Assembly (NCBI RefSeq): GCF_014083945.1
Contig: NZ_CP046444.1
Span: 2,852,001 to 2,916,000 of the forward strand
DNA: 64,000 nt
Source of the DNA: Granulicella sp. 5B5
GTDB taxonomy: Bacteria > Acidobacteriota > Terriglobia > Terriglobales > Acidobacteriaceae
Direction of reading: 5' to 3'
The position numbers were made by a program, and so were the translations under genes. Below the pieces are notes generated by a model, which saw only the letters and a program-made list of their open reading frames with translations, did not search any database and had not been told where the DNA came from. How positions within the stretch are numbered: the stretch's first letter is position 1; each line of letters begins with the position of its first letter. Positions 1 to 8,385 of this stretch are shown piece by piece.

Positions 1-1167
1 AAGGAAAAGATCACGATGGCGGACCTGGCGTTCCGGGTGCAGCACGTGATCAAGACCGAGGTCGATGTGACCGAGGCGCAGCTCTCGCGGAACAACATCG
101 AGATGCTGGTGGGTGTGGCGAGTTTTGAAGATGCGACCCATGTGAAGGTGACCAATACCAAGGGTTCGACGGTGTATGAGGCGGCGAATATTTTGATCGC
201 GACGGGCACGAAGCCCGCGAGCTCGCCGAAGGTGCCGATCAATGGCACGTCGATTGTGAACAGCGACCTGGTGCTGAACCTGCCGACGCTGCCTTCGACA
301 ATGATTATTGTGGGCGGCGGCGTGATCGGGGTGGAGTACTGTTGCATGTTCGCGGCGCTGGGTGTGCGGGTGACGCTGATTGAGCGGCGACCGCGGCTGC
401 TGGAGTTCGCGGACCAGGAGATTGTGGAGGCGCTGAGCTATCACCTGCGGGATGCGCGCGTGACGATGCGGCTGAACGAAGAGGTGGAGTCGGTGGAGGA
501 GATCGACGGCAAGGTTGTGGCAAACCTTGAGAGCAAGAAGAAGCTGCAGGGCGATGCGCTGCTGTATGCCGTGGGACGCCAGGGCAATGTGGATGAGCTG
601 AACCTGTCGAATGCGGGCATCGAGGCTGACAATCGCGGGCGCATCCCGGTGGACAAGGACTTTCAGACGAAGACGCCGCATGTGTATGCGGTGGGCGATG
701 TGATCGGGTTCCCGTCGCTGGCGTCGGTGAGCATGGAGCAGGGGCGGATTGCGGCGGCGCGGGCGTTTGGCGATACGAGCATTGTGAGCAACCCAAGCTT
801 CTATCCGTATGGGATTTATACGATCCCGGAGATCAGCTTTATCGGCAAGACCGAGGAGCAGCTGACGGAAGAGGATGTGCCGTACGAGGTGGGTGTGGCC
901 TATTATCGCGAGATTGCTCGTGGGCAGATCCGCGGCGATACGACGGGGCGGCTGAAGATCATCTTCCACCGCGAGACGCATTACCTGCTGGGCGTGCATA
1001 TTATCGGCGAGGGCGCGAGCGAACTGCTGCATATTGGGCAGGCCGTGATGGCGCTGGGCGGCAAGCTGGAGTACTTCGTGGAGACGGTGTTCAACTATCC
1101 GACGCTGGCTGAGTGCTACAAGGTGGCTGCGTTCAATGGGTTGAACCGCGTGGCGAAGCTGGATTGA
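1..1167 (+). CDS. sthA: Soluble pyridine nucleotide transhydrogenase, 3' part
   Basis: FAD flavoprotein that moves reducing equivalents between NADPH and NAD+ in the cytoplasm. The gene is cut by the window edge: the frame is open from base 1, so the ATG at 16 is internal. About 388 residues are visible against about 465 in the family, so the N-terminal FAD-binding Rossmann motif and the redox-cysteine region lie outside. Visible are the NAD(P)-binding GGGVIGVEY motif, the second FAD motif (VYAVGDV) and the C-terminal dimerisation domain with HIIGEGASELLHIGQ. The segment near the start (SRNNIEMLVGVASF) matches SthA rather than lipoamide dehydrogenase or mercuric reductase, but these families are close. 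The stop is followed by about 155 bases before the ROK gene. Confidence 0.87.
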   Translation, partial: KEKITMADLAFRVQHVIKTEVDVTEAQLSRNNIEMLVGVASFEDATHVKVTNTKGSTVYEAANILIATGTKPASSPKVPINGTSIVNSDLVLNLPTLPSTMIIVGGGVIGVEYCCMFAALGVRVTLIERRPRLLEFADQEIVEALSYHLRDARVTMRLNEEVESVEEIDGKVVANLESKKKLQGDALLYAVGRQGNVDELNLSNAGIEADNRGRIPVDKDFQTKTPHVYAVGDVIGFPSLASVSMEQGRIAAARAFGDTSIVSNPSFYPYGIYTIPEISFIGKTEEQLTEEDVPYEVGVAYYREIARGQIRGDTTGRLKIIFHRETHYLLGVHIIGEGASELLHIGQAVMALGGKLEYFVETVFNYPTLAECYKVAAFNGLNRVAKLD

Positions 1168-1223
1168 GCACGGACCACTGGGACGGGAGCCGCGCTGGGC
1201 GGGCGATTTTCGTCATGTGGGCG

Positions 1224-1253
1224 TTGACGACGATGTCTTGAGCAAGCTACTGT
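1224..1253 (+). promoter_or_regulatory. Candidate sigma-70 promoter for the ROK gene
   Basis: TTGACG (1224-1229) is followed after 18 bases by TACTGT (1248-1253) in the gap between sthA and the ROK gene. Found by eye; a start near 1260 would leave a leader of about 65 bases. Confidence 0.35.
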
Positions 1254-1323
1254 CTGAAGTCCTATAGGGGTTGGCGATGGCGAAGAGCCTGAACAAGCCA
1301 GCTTTCGTGGGGGACTTGAGAGA

Positions 1324-2313
1324 GTGAGCGAGATGAGTGCAGCGGTGAGCGAGGCGATGCCAGGCATGGAAGAGACAGTCACGAACGGTACGACAAAGAT
1401 GGTCGGCGTGGTGATGGCCGAGCGGTTGTATGCAGGGTTGATTGTGGACCACCAGCTGGTGGGCGAGATGAAGAGCCTGCCGCCGGCCAGTGTGAAGCTG
1501 GGCGCGGATGAAGACAACTCGATGGTGGAGATGCCGACGGACGAGGTGATCGAAGCGATCTGCCGGCTGGTTGTGGATGTGGCGAAGGGCAGTGAGGCCC
1601 AACTGCTCGCGGTGGGCGTTGCGGTGCCGGGCCTGATCAAGAATGGCGTTGTGGAAGAGGCCCCGAACCTGCCGCAGCTGAAGGGCGCGCGCGTCGAGAT
1701 GAAGTTGATGGAGAAGCTGGCGACGCATGGCATTTCGGCGAAGGTGCATGTGGTGAACGACGCCGATGCGGTGGCTGCGGGACTCGCGAGCAAGCACGAC
1801 AAGCTCGATCACTTTTTGCGGGTGTGGACGCTGGGGACGGGCATTGGGTTTGGGACGTATCCGTTTACCGAGGGCGTTTGGGAGAATGGGCATACGGTGG
1901 TGACGCTGGATGATAAAGAGCGCTACTGCGGCTGCGGTGGGCGCGGTCATTTGGAAGGGATTATGGGGCACCGGTCGATGCGGCTGCGGTTTCTGGATAT
2001 GGAGCCGGAAGAGGTGTTTGCAGCGGCGAACCGGCATCCTGACCCAGACGCGCGGTGCCTGGACTTCAAGAAGCTGTGGCACAAGGCGCTGGCTGCGGCG
2101 ACGGCGAGCTCGATCCACTCGCGTGGTGCCGGGCGGTTTTACCTAACCGGCTATAACGTGCGGTTTCTGGATATGAACATGCTGAAGGACTACCTGCACC
2201 AGATGGTGAAGATGAGTCCGCTGCAGAGCTACATGCTGGAGGTGGTGGACGATAGCCAGTCGACGCGTGTGCTGGGGGCGGCGGTGGCCGCGGAGCAGGC
2301 TGTCGGGCGGTAG
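1324..2313 (+). CDS. ROK family protein (sugar kinase-like)
   Basis: 329-residue ROK (repressor, ORF, kinase) protein. The N-terminal ATPase segment is followed by VGVAVPGLIKNG, the VNDADAVAAG motif with the putative catalytic Asp, and a GTGIGFG phosphate-binding loop. Then comes the ROK metal-binding signature in a variant form, YCGCGGRGHLEG, where the usual second GCxE is RGHLE. There is no N-terminal winged helix, so it is more likely a cytoplasmic hexose or N-acylhexosamine kinase than a repressor. The substrate cannot be read from sequence. GTG at 1324 is the upstream start; ATG at 1333 is an alternative. It stands alone between sthA and the higBA pair. Confidence 0.8.
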   Translation: MSEMSAAVSEAMPGMEETVTNGTTKMVGVVMAERLYAGLIVDHQLVGEMKSLPPASVKLGADEDNSMVEMPTDEVIEAICRLVVDVAKGSEAQLLAVGVAVPGLIKNGVVEEAPNLPQLKGARVEMKLMEKLATHGISAKVHVVNDADAVAAGLASKHDKLDHFLRVWTLGTGIGFGTYPFTEGVWENGHTVVTLDDKERYCGCGGRGHLEGIMGHRSMRLRFLDMEPEEVFAAANRHPDPDARCLDFKKLWHKALAAATASSIHSRGAGRFYLTGYNVRFLDMNMLKDYLHQMVKMSPLQSYMLEVVDDSQSTRVLGAAVAAEQAVGR

Positions 2314-2329
2314 TACCGTATAGTGGTAC
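2313..2329 (+). promoter_or_regulatory. higBA promoter with overlapping palindrome
   Basis: A -10-like TATAGT (2319-2324) sits inside an inverted repeat GTACC-N7-GGTAC (2313-2329) directly after the ROK stop codon. Type II toxin-antitoxin operons are normally repressed by the antitoxin at such a site; binding here is inferred. The implied leader is only about 10 bases. Confidence 0.45.
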
Positions 2330-2340
2330 ACTGGAGCGCG

Positions 2341-2631
2341 ATGATCGAGAGCTGGCGCGATGCGTGGTTGCGAGAGTTCTTTGTCAACGATACCTACTCG
2401 AAGGAACTGCCATCAGAGCTGCGGGATCGCGTCTTTCGGAAGCTGCAGATGATCGACGATGCGACGTGCGATGCCGATTTGCGCGTCCCTCCGAGCAATC
2501 GCTTTGAACGCTTGAGCGGTCGGCTGGAGGGCTTCCGCTCGATCCGCGTGAATGAACGCTGGAGGCTGATCTTCAAGTGGGACGGGAGTGATGTTCGAGA
2601 TATTTATCTCGACGATCACTCGTATCGGTAG
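2341..2631 (+). CDS. higB: HigB-type toxin, RelE/ParE superfamily
   Basis: 96-residue RelE/ParE-fold protein of the HigB branch, a ribosome-dependent mRNA interferase in characterised members. The order is typical: an N-terminal helix (MIESWRDAWLREFF), a second helix over 'ELRDRVFRKLQMIDDA', then a beta-sheet with the conserved block LSGRLEGFRSIRVNERWRL and a terminal DIYLDDHSYR. ATG at 2341 is preferred over GTG at 2323, because 2323 lies within the -10 element and the family begins at the MIxSW segment. It lies 14 bases before its antitoxin in the toxin-first order that marks higBA. Confidence 0.88.
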   Translation: MIESWRDAWLREFFVNDTYSKELPSELRDRVFRKLQMIDDATCDADLRVPPSNRFERLSGRLEGFRSIRVNERWRLIFKWDGSDVRDIYLDDHSYR

Positions 2632-2645
2632 AGGGGGAGGACGAT

Positions 2646-2972
2646 ATGCTGCTGACGAAGAGGCGACCGGTATCTGTAGGGGAGATTCTGACGGAAGAGT
2701 TTCTGGAGCCGCTTGGGCTGACGCAGAGCGAGTTTGCGGTTCGGACGGGGCTGCCGCGCAAGCATGTGAATGAGCTGTGCCGCGACCGGCGCGCGGTTAC
2801 TGCCGACACGGCGCTGATCCTTGCGAGAGTGTTTGGGAATTCTGCCGATTTTTGGCTGAACACGCAGCGACGAATGGATCTGTGGGAGGCGCTGAATACT
2901 CCGAAGCGAGCCGAACGCATAGCCAGAGCGACTCCTCTGAACATGAAGTCCAAGCGGGCGAATGCGGCTTAG
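2646..2972 (+). CDS. higA: HigA-type antitoxin, XRE family
   Basis: 108-residue HigA protein. An XRE helix-turn-helix spans roughly residues 10-70 (GEILTEEFLEPLGLTQSEFA, then PRKHVNELCRDRRAVTADTA), and the family's ARVFGNSADFWLN motif follows. It neutralises HigB and is expected to repress its own promoter. GGGGGAGG upstream gives a plausible ribosome site for ATG 2646. Its last four bases overlap the end of the convergent mutM gene, so the two transcripts must overlap at their 3' ends. Confidence 0.9.
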   Translation: MLLTKRRPVSVGEILTEEFLEPLGLTQSEFAVRTGLPRKHVNELCRDRRAVTADTALILARVFGNSADFWLNTQRRMDLWEALNTPKRAERIARATPLNMKSKRANAA

Positions 2973-3790
2973 CGCTGGCAGGTGGGGCAGTAGATGGTGG
3001 TGCGGCCGCCTACGATGATTTTCTTGAGTGGGGTTTTGCAGTCGTGGCAGGGTTGGCCGGCGCGGCTGTAGACCTTGTGTTCGAGCTGGAAGAAGCCGCG
3101 GATGCCGTCGGCGTCGACGTAATCGGAGACGGAGGAGCCGCCGAGTTTGATGGCATGGGCGAGGACCTGCTGCAGCGCTGCGTGAAGCTTGTGGAGTTCG
3201 GCGTGGGTGAGGCGGCCTGCCTGTCGGCGCGGGCGGATGCCGGCGCGGAAGAGGCTCTCGTCGGCGTAGATATTGCCGACGCCGTGCAGGATGGATTGGT
3301 TGAGGAGCGCGGCCTTGATGGCGAGCTTGCGGCCTTTGAAGAGGACGGCGAAGTCGCCGGGTGAGATGGTGGTGGGTTCGGCGCCGGGGCCGAGGTAGGG
3401 CTCGTGCATGATAGAGAGGCGGCCGAAGCGGCGGGGATCGACGAAGCGGAGCTCGCGGGTGTCGGCGAGTGAGAGCACGAGGTGGGTGTGGGGCGGGAGC
3501 GGGACCTCGGGTTGAGAGACGAGCAGGCGGCCGGTCATGCCGAGGTGGATGAGGAGCTGCGTGGGTTGCGGGGCTTGCTCCTTCTTTGGGCGGACGATGT
3601 TGGCGACGATGGTTTTGCCGACGCGGCGGACGCGGTCGATGCGGCCGTTGGTGAGGGCATCGACGATCTCGGACTCGGGGGATTTGAAGGTCTGGGGTTT
3701 GCCGCTGGTCCAGACGCGGAGGATACGCTGGCCGCGGATGCGGGCGTCGACTCCGTTGGCGACGGTTTCTACTTCGGGGAGCTCGGGCAC
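2969..3790 (-). CDS. mutM: Formamidopyrimidine-DNA glycosylase
   Basis: 273-residue base-excision repair enzyme (Fpg) that removes 8-oxoguanine and FaPy and nicks the abasic site. It begins with the hallmark PELPEVE, so Pro2 is the Schiff-base nucleophile and Glu3 the acid. The VGKTIVANI segment carries the conserved catalytic Lys. The H2TH region contains LLNQSILHGVGNIYADE. The C-terminus is a CxxC...CxxC zinc finger (CHDCKTP... YCPTCQR). The start is GTG at 3790, because MPELPEVE must be the N-terminus. It is convergent with higA, overlapping by 4 bases. Confidence 0.96.
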   Translation of the reverse strand: MPELPEVETVANGVDARIRGQRILRVWTSGKPQTFKSPESEIVDALTNGRIDRVRRVGKTIVANIVRPKKEQAPQPTQLLIHLGMTGRLLVSQPEVPLPPHTHLVLSLADTRELRFVDPRRFGRLSIMHEPYLGPGAEPTTISPGDFAVLFKGRKLAIKAALLNQSILHGVGNIYADESLFRAGIRPRRQAGRLTHAELHKLHAALQQVLAHAIKLGGSSVSDYVDADGIRGFFQLEHKVYSRAGQPCHDCKTPLKKIIVGGRTTIYCPTCQR

Positions 3791-3842
3791 AGATTAAGGG
3801 TACTGCAGGTCTCTGCTCTTCTGCGTTGGTGCGGAACGTTCC

Positions 3843-4062
3843 GGGGCTGAAGCCCCTTTTCTTTGGGGCGTCGGTTTCAGGGGCCTGAAGGCCCCTGCTC
3901 CCTCCGAGGTATGCTCGCGCCTGCGCGCATCGCTGCGGTAGATGCAGTCTCTGCACCCCAGCGAGCAGAGAACGCTCGCCGGGGTCCCACTTCTCCGCTG
4001 CGCATCGCAAAGGCGCGATGCTTCGGTCGAGATGACACATCTGTGGTGGTGTCGTCGAGATG
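3843..4062. repeat. Intergenic stem-loop repeats (families C and D)
   Basis: Between mutM and the flippase are a GGGGCTGAAGCCCC palindrome (3843-3856), a second palindrome around AGGGGCCTGAAGGCCCCT, and then a block (about 3987-4062) with the inverted repeat GCATCGC...GCGATGC followed by CTTCGGTCGAGATGACACAT. The latter block recurs at 59300-59390 and, without its inner palindrome, inside rnr at about 25113-25180. No transposase or gene is visible here. Confidence 0.7.
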
Positions 4063-4169
4063 ACAATGTGGTGGGGTATGTCGTTGCGTAGGGGGTTAGG
4101 TTGTGGGCGAGTCGGCAAATTGTTTGTTGACGGTAAGATGGGTGCAAGTGCGGTGGGGCTGAGCGGAGC

Positions 4170-5582
4170 GTGGATGTGAGCAGTGAGGCGAAGATCGCGC
4201 CGGTGAGCCGTGATCGGTCGGCAGTGAAACGGCGGCTGGCGGCTGGGTTCAGCGTGAATGTCTTCAGTCGTGGTGTGTCCACGCTAGTGCAGCTGGTAAG
4301 CGTGCCGATCTTTCTGAAGCACTGGGGAGCGGACCTGTATGGCGAGTGGCTGCTGCTGAACTCGGTGCCGAGCAGTTTGGCACTGAGTGATATCGGGTTT
4401 GGGTCGACTGCCAGCAATGAGATGACCATGCTGATGGCGGTGGGCAAGCAGGCCGAGGCGCTGGAGGTGTTCCAGAGCGTGCTAGCCCTGACGACGGCGA
4501 TCAGCGCGACGATTGGCGCGGCATTCCTGGCTCTGGTGTGGTATCTGCCGTGGGACCGTTGGCTGCACACCTACAGCATCTCCAAGCACGACACGCGGAT
4601 GGTGATTCTGCTGCTGGTGCTGAGCACGCTGCTGACGATGCAGGAGCAGCTGTTTCAAGGGGCGTTCCGATGCGTGTCGAAGTATGTGCTGGGCACGTTT
4701 TTGAAGAGCCTGGTACTGCTGGCGAGCTTCATTGCAGTGAGCGGTGTGGTGCTGTTTGGCGGCGATGTGCTGCAGACGGCGTGGGCGTACTTCTGGGTGA
4801 ATGCGGTGGGGACGCTGTTTCTGTGGATGGCGCTGCGGCGCGAGGTGCCGTGGATACGGTTTGGGTTTGAGCATGCGAGGATGGAGTCGCTGAAGCGGCT
4901 GTGGATGCCGTCGGTGTCGTTTCTGGCGCTGCCGCTGGGGAACATCGTGAACCTGCAGGGGATGCTGCTGGTGGTGGGGCATGTGCTGGGGCCGGCGGCG
5001 GTGGCGATCTTTTCGACGGCGCGGACGGTAAGCCGCGTGGCGGTGCAGTTCATGAACATCATCAGCAATACGATCTGGCCGGAGCTTTCGACGGCGGTGG
5101 GGGCGGATGACTGGCAGCTGGCGCGGGCGATCCACCGGCGCGCGTGCCAGATTTCTATCGGCATCGGATTGGCGATTGTGCTGGCGATGGCAGCGGTGGG
5201 GCCGTGGATATGGCGGCGGTGGACGCTGCATGCGTTCCCGACAGATACCGTGCTGCTGGACCTGATGCTGCTGCTGGTGATCTTCTCGTCGCTGTGGATG
5301 ACGAGCCTGACGGCGCTGGTGGCGACCAACCAGCACCAGCGGATTACGCCGGTGTACCTTTCCGCCACGTTTGGGGCGCTGGGACTGGCGTGGGTGCTGG
5401 CGCATCCGTTTGGACTGCGCGGTGCGGCGGTGGCGCTGATCGGCGGGGAGATCGTGATCGCGTCGACGGTGCTGCGGACGAGCCTGAAGTTTCTGGGCGA
5501 TACGTTTGGCGGCTTTGCGCGGAGCATGTTTCAGGTGCCGAGGTTGCGGGGTGGGCCGCGAGAGGCTACGGTGGTGGAGTAG
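4170..5582 (+). CDS. Polysaccharide flippase-like membrane protein (Wzx/MATE fold)
   Basis: 470-residue integral membrane protein with about 12 predicted helices. It starts with the pattern usual for Wzx/RfbX-type exporters (NVFSRGVSTLVQLVSVPIFL, then KHWGADLYGEWLLL). Such proteins flip lipid-linked oligosaccharides across the inner membrane. No glycosyltransferases lie next to it, so the substrate is unknown. The start is GTG at 4170, preceded by GAGCGGAG; the first 25 residues are cytosolic and basic. Other members of the MOP superfamily remain possible. Confidence 0.75.
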   Translation: MDVSSEAKIAPVSRDRSAVKRRLAAGFSVNVFSRGVSTLVQLVSVPIFLKHWGADLYGEWLLLNSVPSSLALSDIGFGSTASNEMTMLMAVGKQAEALEVFQSVLALTTAISATIGAAFLALVWYLPWDRWLHTYSISKHDTRMVILLLVLSTLLTMQEQLFQGAFRCVSKYVLGTFLKSLVLLASFIAVSGVVLFGGDVLQTAWAYFWVNAVGTLFLWMALRREVPWIRFGFEHARMESLKRLWMPSVSFLALPLGNIVNLQGMLLVVGHVLGPAAVAIFSTARTVSRVAVQFMNIISNTIWPELSTAVGADDWQLARAIHRRACQISIGIGLAIVLAMAAVGPWIWRRWTLHAFPTDTVLLDLMLLLVIFSSLWMTSLTALVATNQHQRITPVYLSATFGALGLAWVLAHPFGLRGAAVALIGGEIVIASTVLRTSLKFLGDTFGGFARSMFQVPRLRGGPREATVVE

Positions 5583-5679
5583 ACAGCCAATTTTTATATT
5601 TCCGAGGATCTTTTCGATCAGCTCTTGCGCGATTCAGCTTTGCAACGTAAAGCTTGCTTGAGTGTCTGGAGGATGGGCG

Positions 5680-5856
5680 ATGAATCGGTCGGTTGGGTTG
5701 TTTCTGAAGCTGGTGACACTGGGTGGGCTGAAGCTGGTGATTCTTGCGACGCGGCGTGTGGACTGGTATGCGGTAAGCGGGGAGTCTCCGAAGCCGGGGA
5801 GCGATGCGGTACCGCCGGTGAGCGGAGGGAGCGGGTATACGTCGCTTCTGCGGTAG
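5680..5856 (+). CDS. Small hypothetical protein
   Basis: 58 codons with an ATG 7 bases after GGAGG (5668-5672). The first 25 residues are basic and hydrophobic (SVGLFLKLVTLGGLKLVILA), like a signal anchor or peptide, and the tail is Gly/Pro/Ser-rich. The third-position GC preference matches neighbouring genes. No family is recognised; it could be a non-coding frame, as other frames are also open here. Confidence 0.35.
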   Translation: MNRSVGLFLKLVTLGGLKLVILATRRVDWYAVSGESPKPGSDAVPPVSGGSGYTSLLR

Positions 5857-5890
5857 GCCGCACGACCTCGGAGTAACTTAGGATGGAGGC

Positions 5891-6400
5891 ATGAGCGATG
5901 CGGCGGTTTCAAAGGGTGTGGTGACGTTTGCGGCGAAGCAGATGCGGAAGACAGAGCGGGACATTCTGCGGTGCGTCGATCAGCTGAGCGAGGAGCAGGT
6001 TTGGGCGCGTGGTGGGGAGTGGGAGAACTCGGTTGGGAATCTGCTGCTGCATCTTGAGGGGAACATGAGGCAGTGGATTCTGCACGGGATTGGCGGGAAG
6101 CCGGATGTGCGGGAGCGCGATGCCGAGTTTGCTCTGGCCGTGACGGTGAGTGCTGCGGAGGCGCGAGCGAAGTTTTCGACGACGGTCGAGGAGTCGTGCA
6201 AGGTGATTGAGGCGGTGGCACCGGAGCGGCTGCTGGAGGTGATCGATCCGCAGCCGGGTGGGACGTGGCGGCATCCGACGGTGCTGGAGGCGATCCTGCT
6301 GGTGGAGGGGCACGTGCGGCAGCATATGGGACAGATCGTGGTGCTGGCCAAGCAGATGCTGGCGAAGGACCTGGATTTGAGCATGCCGAGGAAGCGGTAA
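5891..6400 (+). CDS. DinB-like / DUF1572 family protein
   Basis: 169-residue protein of the DinB/YfiT-like four-helix bundle superfamily. Helix one carries FAAKQMRKTERDILRCVDQL. GNLLLHLEGNMRQWILHGIGG supplies the first metal-ligand His region, and VEGHVRQHMGQI near the C-terminus supplies the others. Family members are often metal-dependent thiol transferases, but the reaction here cannot be told. A GGAGGC sits just before the ATG. A weak -10 (TAGGAT) lies 6 bases before the start, so the mRNA may be leaderless. Confidence 0.75.
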   Translation: MSDAAVSKGVVTFAAKQMRKTERDILRCVDQLSEEQVWARGGEWENSVGNLLLHLEGNMRQWILHGIGGKPDVRERDAEFALAVTVSAAEARAKFSTTVEESCKVIEAVAPERLLEVIDPQPGGTWRHPTVLEAILLVEGHVRQHMGQIVVLAKQMLAKDLDLSMPRKR

Positions 6401-6418
6401 GGCACGCTAAGGGGACGG

Positions 6419-6424
6419 TATAAT
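6419..6424 (+). promoter_or_regulatory. -10 element upstream of purA
   Basis: Perfect TATAAT at 6419-6424, 19 bases after the previous stop codon; no good -35 box is seen. The implied leader is about 65 bases. Confidence 0.45.
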
Positions 6425-6495
6425 TGATTAAGGGCGCGAGCTTTTGAGGCTGCGCGCACTTCCCCCCGAGCTACATCCCCCGGAGCCAATTCTTC

Positions 6496-7842
6496 GTGAG
6501 CCAGTCTTCCAGCGTTTCTGCCAAAGCCAAGCGTCCGTCTGCCGTCATCCTTGGAGCCCAGTGGGGCGATGAAGGGAAGGGCAAGATCGTCGATGTCCTG
6601 AGTGAGAAGTTTGATATTGTTGCGCGGTATGCGGGTGGGCATAACGCCGGGCATACGGTGATCATCCACGGCAAGAAGATCGTGCTGCAGCTGATTCCGT
6701 GCGGCGTTCTGCGCCCGGAGTGCAAGGGCGTGATCGGCAATGGTGTTGTTTTCGATCCGCAGGCGTTTTTGAACGAGGTGAAGAAGCTGAAGGAGGCCGG
6801 GTTGCCGGCGTATGATCCGGCGGCGAAGCAGCTTTTTGTGTCGAACCGGGCGCAGGTGATTCTGCCGTATCACCGGATGATCGAGCTGGCGGCGGAGACG
6901 GCTCCGGGGCGGCAGACGATTGGGACCACGCGGCGTGGCATTGGGCCAGCGTATGAGGACAAGATCCATCGCAACGGGCTGCGGGTGGTGGACCTGCTGA
7001 ACACTTCACTGCTGAGGACGCACATCAACAATGCGTGCCATGAGAAGAACACAATCGCTCATGCGCTGTTTGGGACGGAGCCGCTGGACCCGAAGCAGAT
7101 GTATGAGGAGTACGCACGGCTGGCCGACCAGATCGCTCCTTTTGTGGCGGACACGGCGGTGCTACTGAACGATGCGATCCGGGATGGAAAAAACGTGATG
7201 TTTGAGGGCGCGCAAGGGGCGCTGCTGGACATCGACCATGGGACGTATCCGTTTGTGACGAGCTCGTCGTCGACGGCGGGCGGCGCGGTGACGGGTACAG
7301 GCGTGGGGCCGACGAAGATTGGCACCGTGATTGGCGTGACAAAGGCCTATGTGACGCGTGTGGGCGAAGGGCCCTTCCCGACGCAGGACGATGGCGTTAT
7401 GGGTGAATTGCTGGCCCGGCGCGGCAACGAGTTTGGCGCGGTGACTGGGCGTCCGCGGCGTTGTGGTTGGCTGGATCTGCCGCTGCTGCGCTATTCGAAC
7501 ATGATCAATTCGACCGAGTGGCTGGTTGTGACCAAGATGGATGTGATGGACGAGTGCCCGGAGATTCCGGTGTGCACGGGGTACAAGATAGACGGCAAGG
7601 TGACGGACGTGATTCCGGCGGACATCGTCGGGTTCAAGAAGATTGAGCCGGTGTATACGACGATGAAGGGTTGGATGGCGCCGACTGAAGGGATTACAGA
7701 GTACGATAAGCTGCCGAAGCTGGCGCAGGAGTACCTGGAGTTCGTGGAGCGCGAGAGCGGGGCGAAGATCGGTATGATCTCGACCGGACCGGACCGGGTG
7801 CAGACGATGACGCAGCTGGCGTTTGCCGAGATGCTGGGTTAG
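6496..7842 (+). CDS. purA: Adenylosuccinate synthetase
   Basis: 448-residue enzyme joining IMP and aspartate with GTP, the first committed step to AMP. The N-terminal P-loop GAQWGDEGKGKIVD contains the catalytic Asp, followed by GGHNAGHT with the catalytic His. Also visible are the IMP loop (TTRRGIGPAYEDK), GAQGALLDIDHGTYPFVTSS, and the C-terminal GTP-binding STGPDR. Length is normal for the family. GTG at 6496 adds a 17-residue extension before the conserved core. The gene stands alone, and its stop is followed at once by a heptamer TAG repeat. Confidence 0.98.
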   Translation: MSQSSSVSAKAKRPSAVILGAQWGDEGKGKIVDVLSEKFDIVARYAGGHNAGHTVIIHGKKIVLQLIPCGVLRPECKGVIGNGVVFDPQAFLNEVKKLKEAGLPAYDPAAKQLFVSNRAQVILPYHRMIELAAETAPGRQTIGTTRRGIGPAYEDKIHRNGLRVVDLLNTSLLRTHINNACHEKNTIAHALFGTEPLDPKQMYEEYARLADQIAPFVADTAVLLNDAIRDGKNVMFEGAQGALLDIDHGTYPFVTSSSSTAGGAVTGTGVGPTKIGTVIGVTKAYVTRVGEGPFPTQDDGVMGELLARRGNEFGAVTGRPRRCGWLDLPLLRYSNMINSTEWLVVTKMDVMDECPEIPVCTGYKIDGKVTDVIPADIVGFKKIEPVYTTMKGWMAPTEGITEYDKLPKLAQEYLEFVERESGAKIGMISTGPDRVQTMTQLAFAEMLG

Positions 7843-7847
7843 TACAG

Positions 7848-7875
7848 GAAATAGGGAATAGGGAATAGGGAGTAG
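7848..7875. repeat. Heptamer TAG repeat after purA
   Basis: GGAAATAG, GGAATAG, GGAATAG, GGAGTAG in tandem, starting five bases after the purA stop. TAG occurs at 7852, 7859, 7866 and 7873, exactly 7 apart, so all three frames are closed. Confidence 0.8.
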
Positions 7876-7918
7876 AGTGATTGGCTCTGCTCCCTTTTCT
7901 GGTGCTAGGAGGATGGCG

Positions 7919-8206
7919 ATGGTTAGTTTTACGGTGCGGATGACGTTTCGGGCAGAGGACCGCGCGGAGATTGCGGAGGCCCTGCGGGTGCTGGCGGTGG
8001 AGTCGCGGAAGGAGCCGGGGTGCGTGAGTTATGTTCCGCATACGGTGGAGAGCAGCCCGGATACGGTGCTGATCTATGAGCAGTACATGGATGAGGCCGC
8101 GGTAGAGCACCATCGGGGGACGGCGCACTTTGCGAAGTATGCCATCGGCGGGTTGTACCAGAAGATGCTGGAGCGGCAGGTTGAGGTGCTGGTCGCACTT
8201 GCGTAA
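7919..8206 (+). CDS. ABM-domain (antibiotic biosynthesis monooxygenase-like) protein
   Basis: 95-residue single ABM domain of dimeric ferredoxin-like fold. Typical elements are VRMTFRAEDRAEIAEALRVL, the EPGCVSYVPH segment, and LIYEQYMDEAAVEHHRGTAH followed by HFAKY. Such small proteins act as cofactor-free quinol monooxygenases (YgiN) or heme-degrading enzymes; the substrate is unknown. ATG 7919 is chosen because AGGAGG (7907-7912) lies 6 bases before it; ATG 7913 would touch the Shine-Dalgarno. Confidence 0.83.
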   Translation: MVSFTVRMTFRAEDRAEIAEALRVLAVESRKEPGCVSYVPHTVESSPDTVLIYEQYMDEAAVEHHRGTAHFAKYAIGGLYQKMLERQVEVLVALA

Positions 8207-8385
8207 CGTTGACGGCATCCAAAGATTTACGGAAGTATCGTAGACTGCGATTGCATGGGCGGGTAAGAGCCGTCTAACGAAGCGTGGAGGCTGGCATGGG
8301 GGCAGGTGCGCAGCAGGGCGGCGGAGTGTGGCGGACGGCGGTCTTTGACGCGCCGCGGCGTTGCAGCTTACTATCCGGTACACCC

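Noticed and set aside
1-1167. Dihydrolipoamide dehydrogenase or mercuric reductase instead of SthA
   Set aside because: The visible part and the SRNNIEMLVG segment fit SthA better, but the N-terminal redox motif is outside the window, so this is not final.
2616-4118. Long open frame on the minus strand (about 500 codons) covering mutM and its flanks
   Set aside because: Composition is Arg/Pro/His-rich, typical of a shadow frame in GC-rich DNA; mutM is convincing in another frame.
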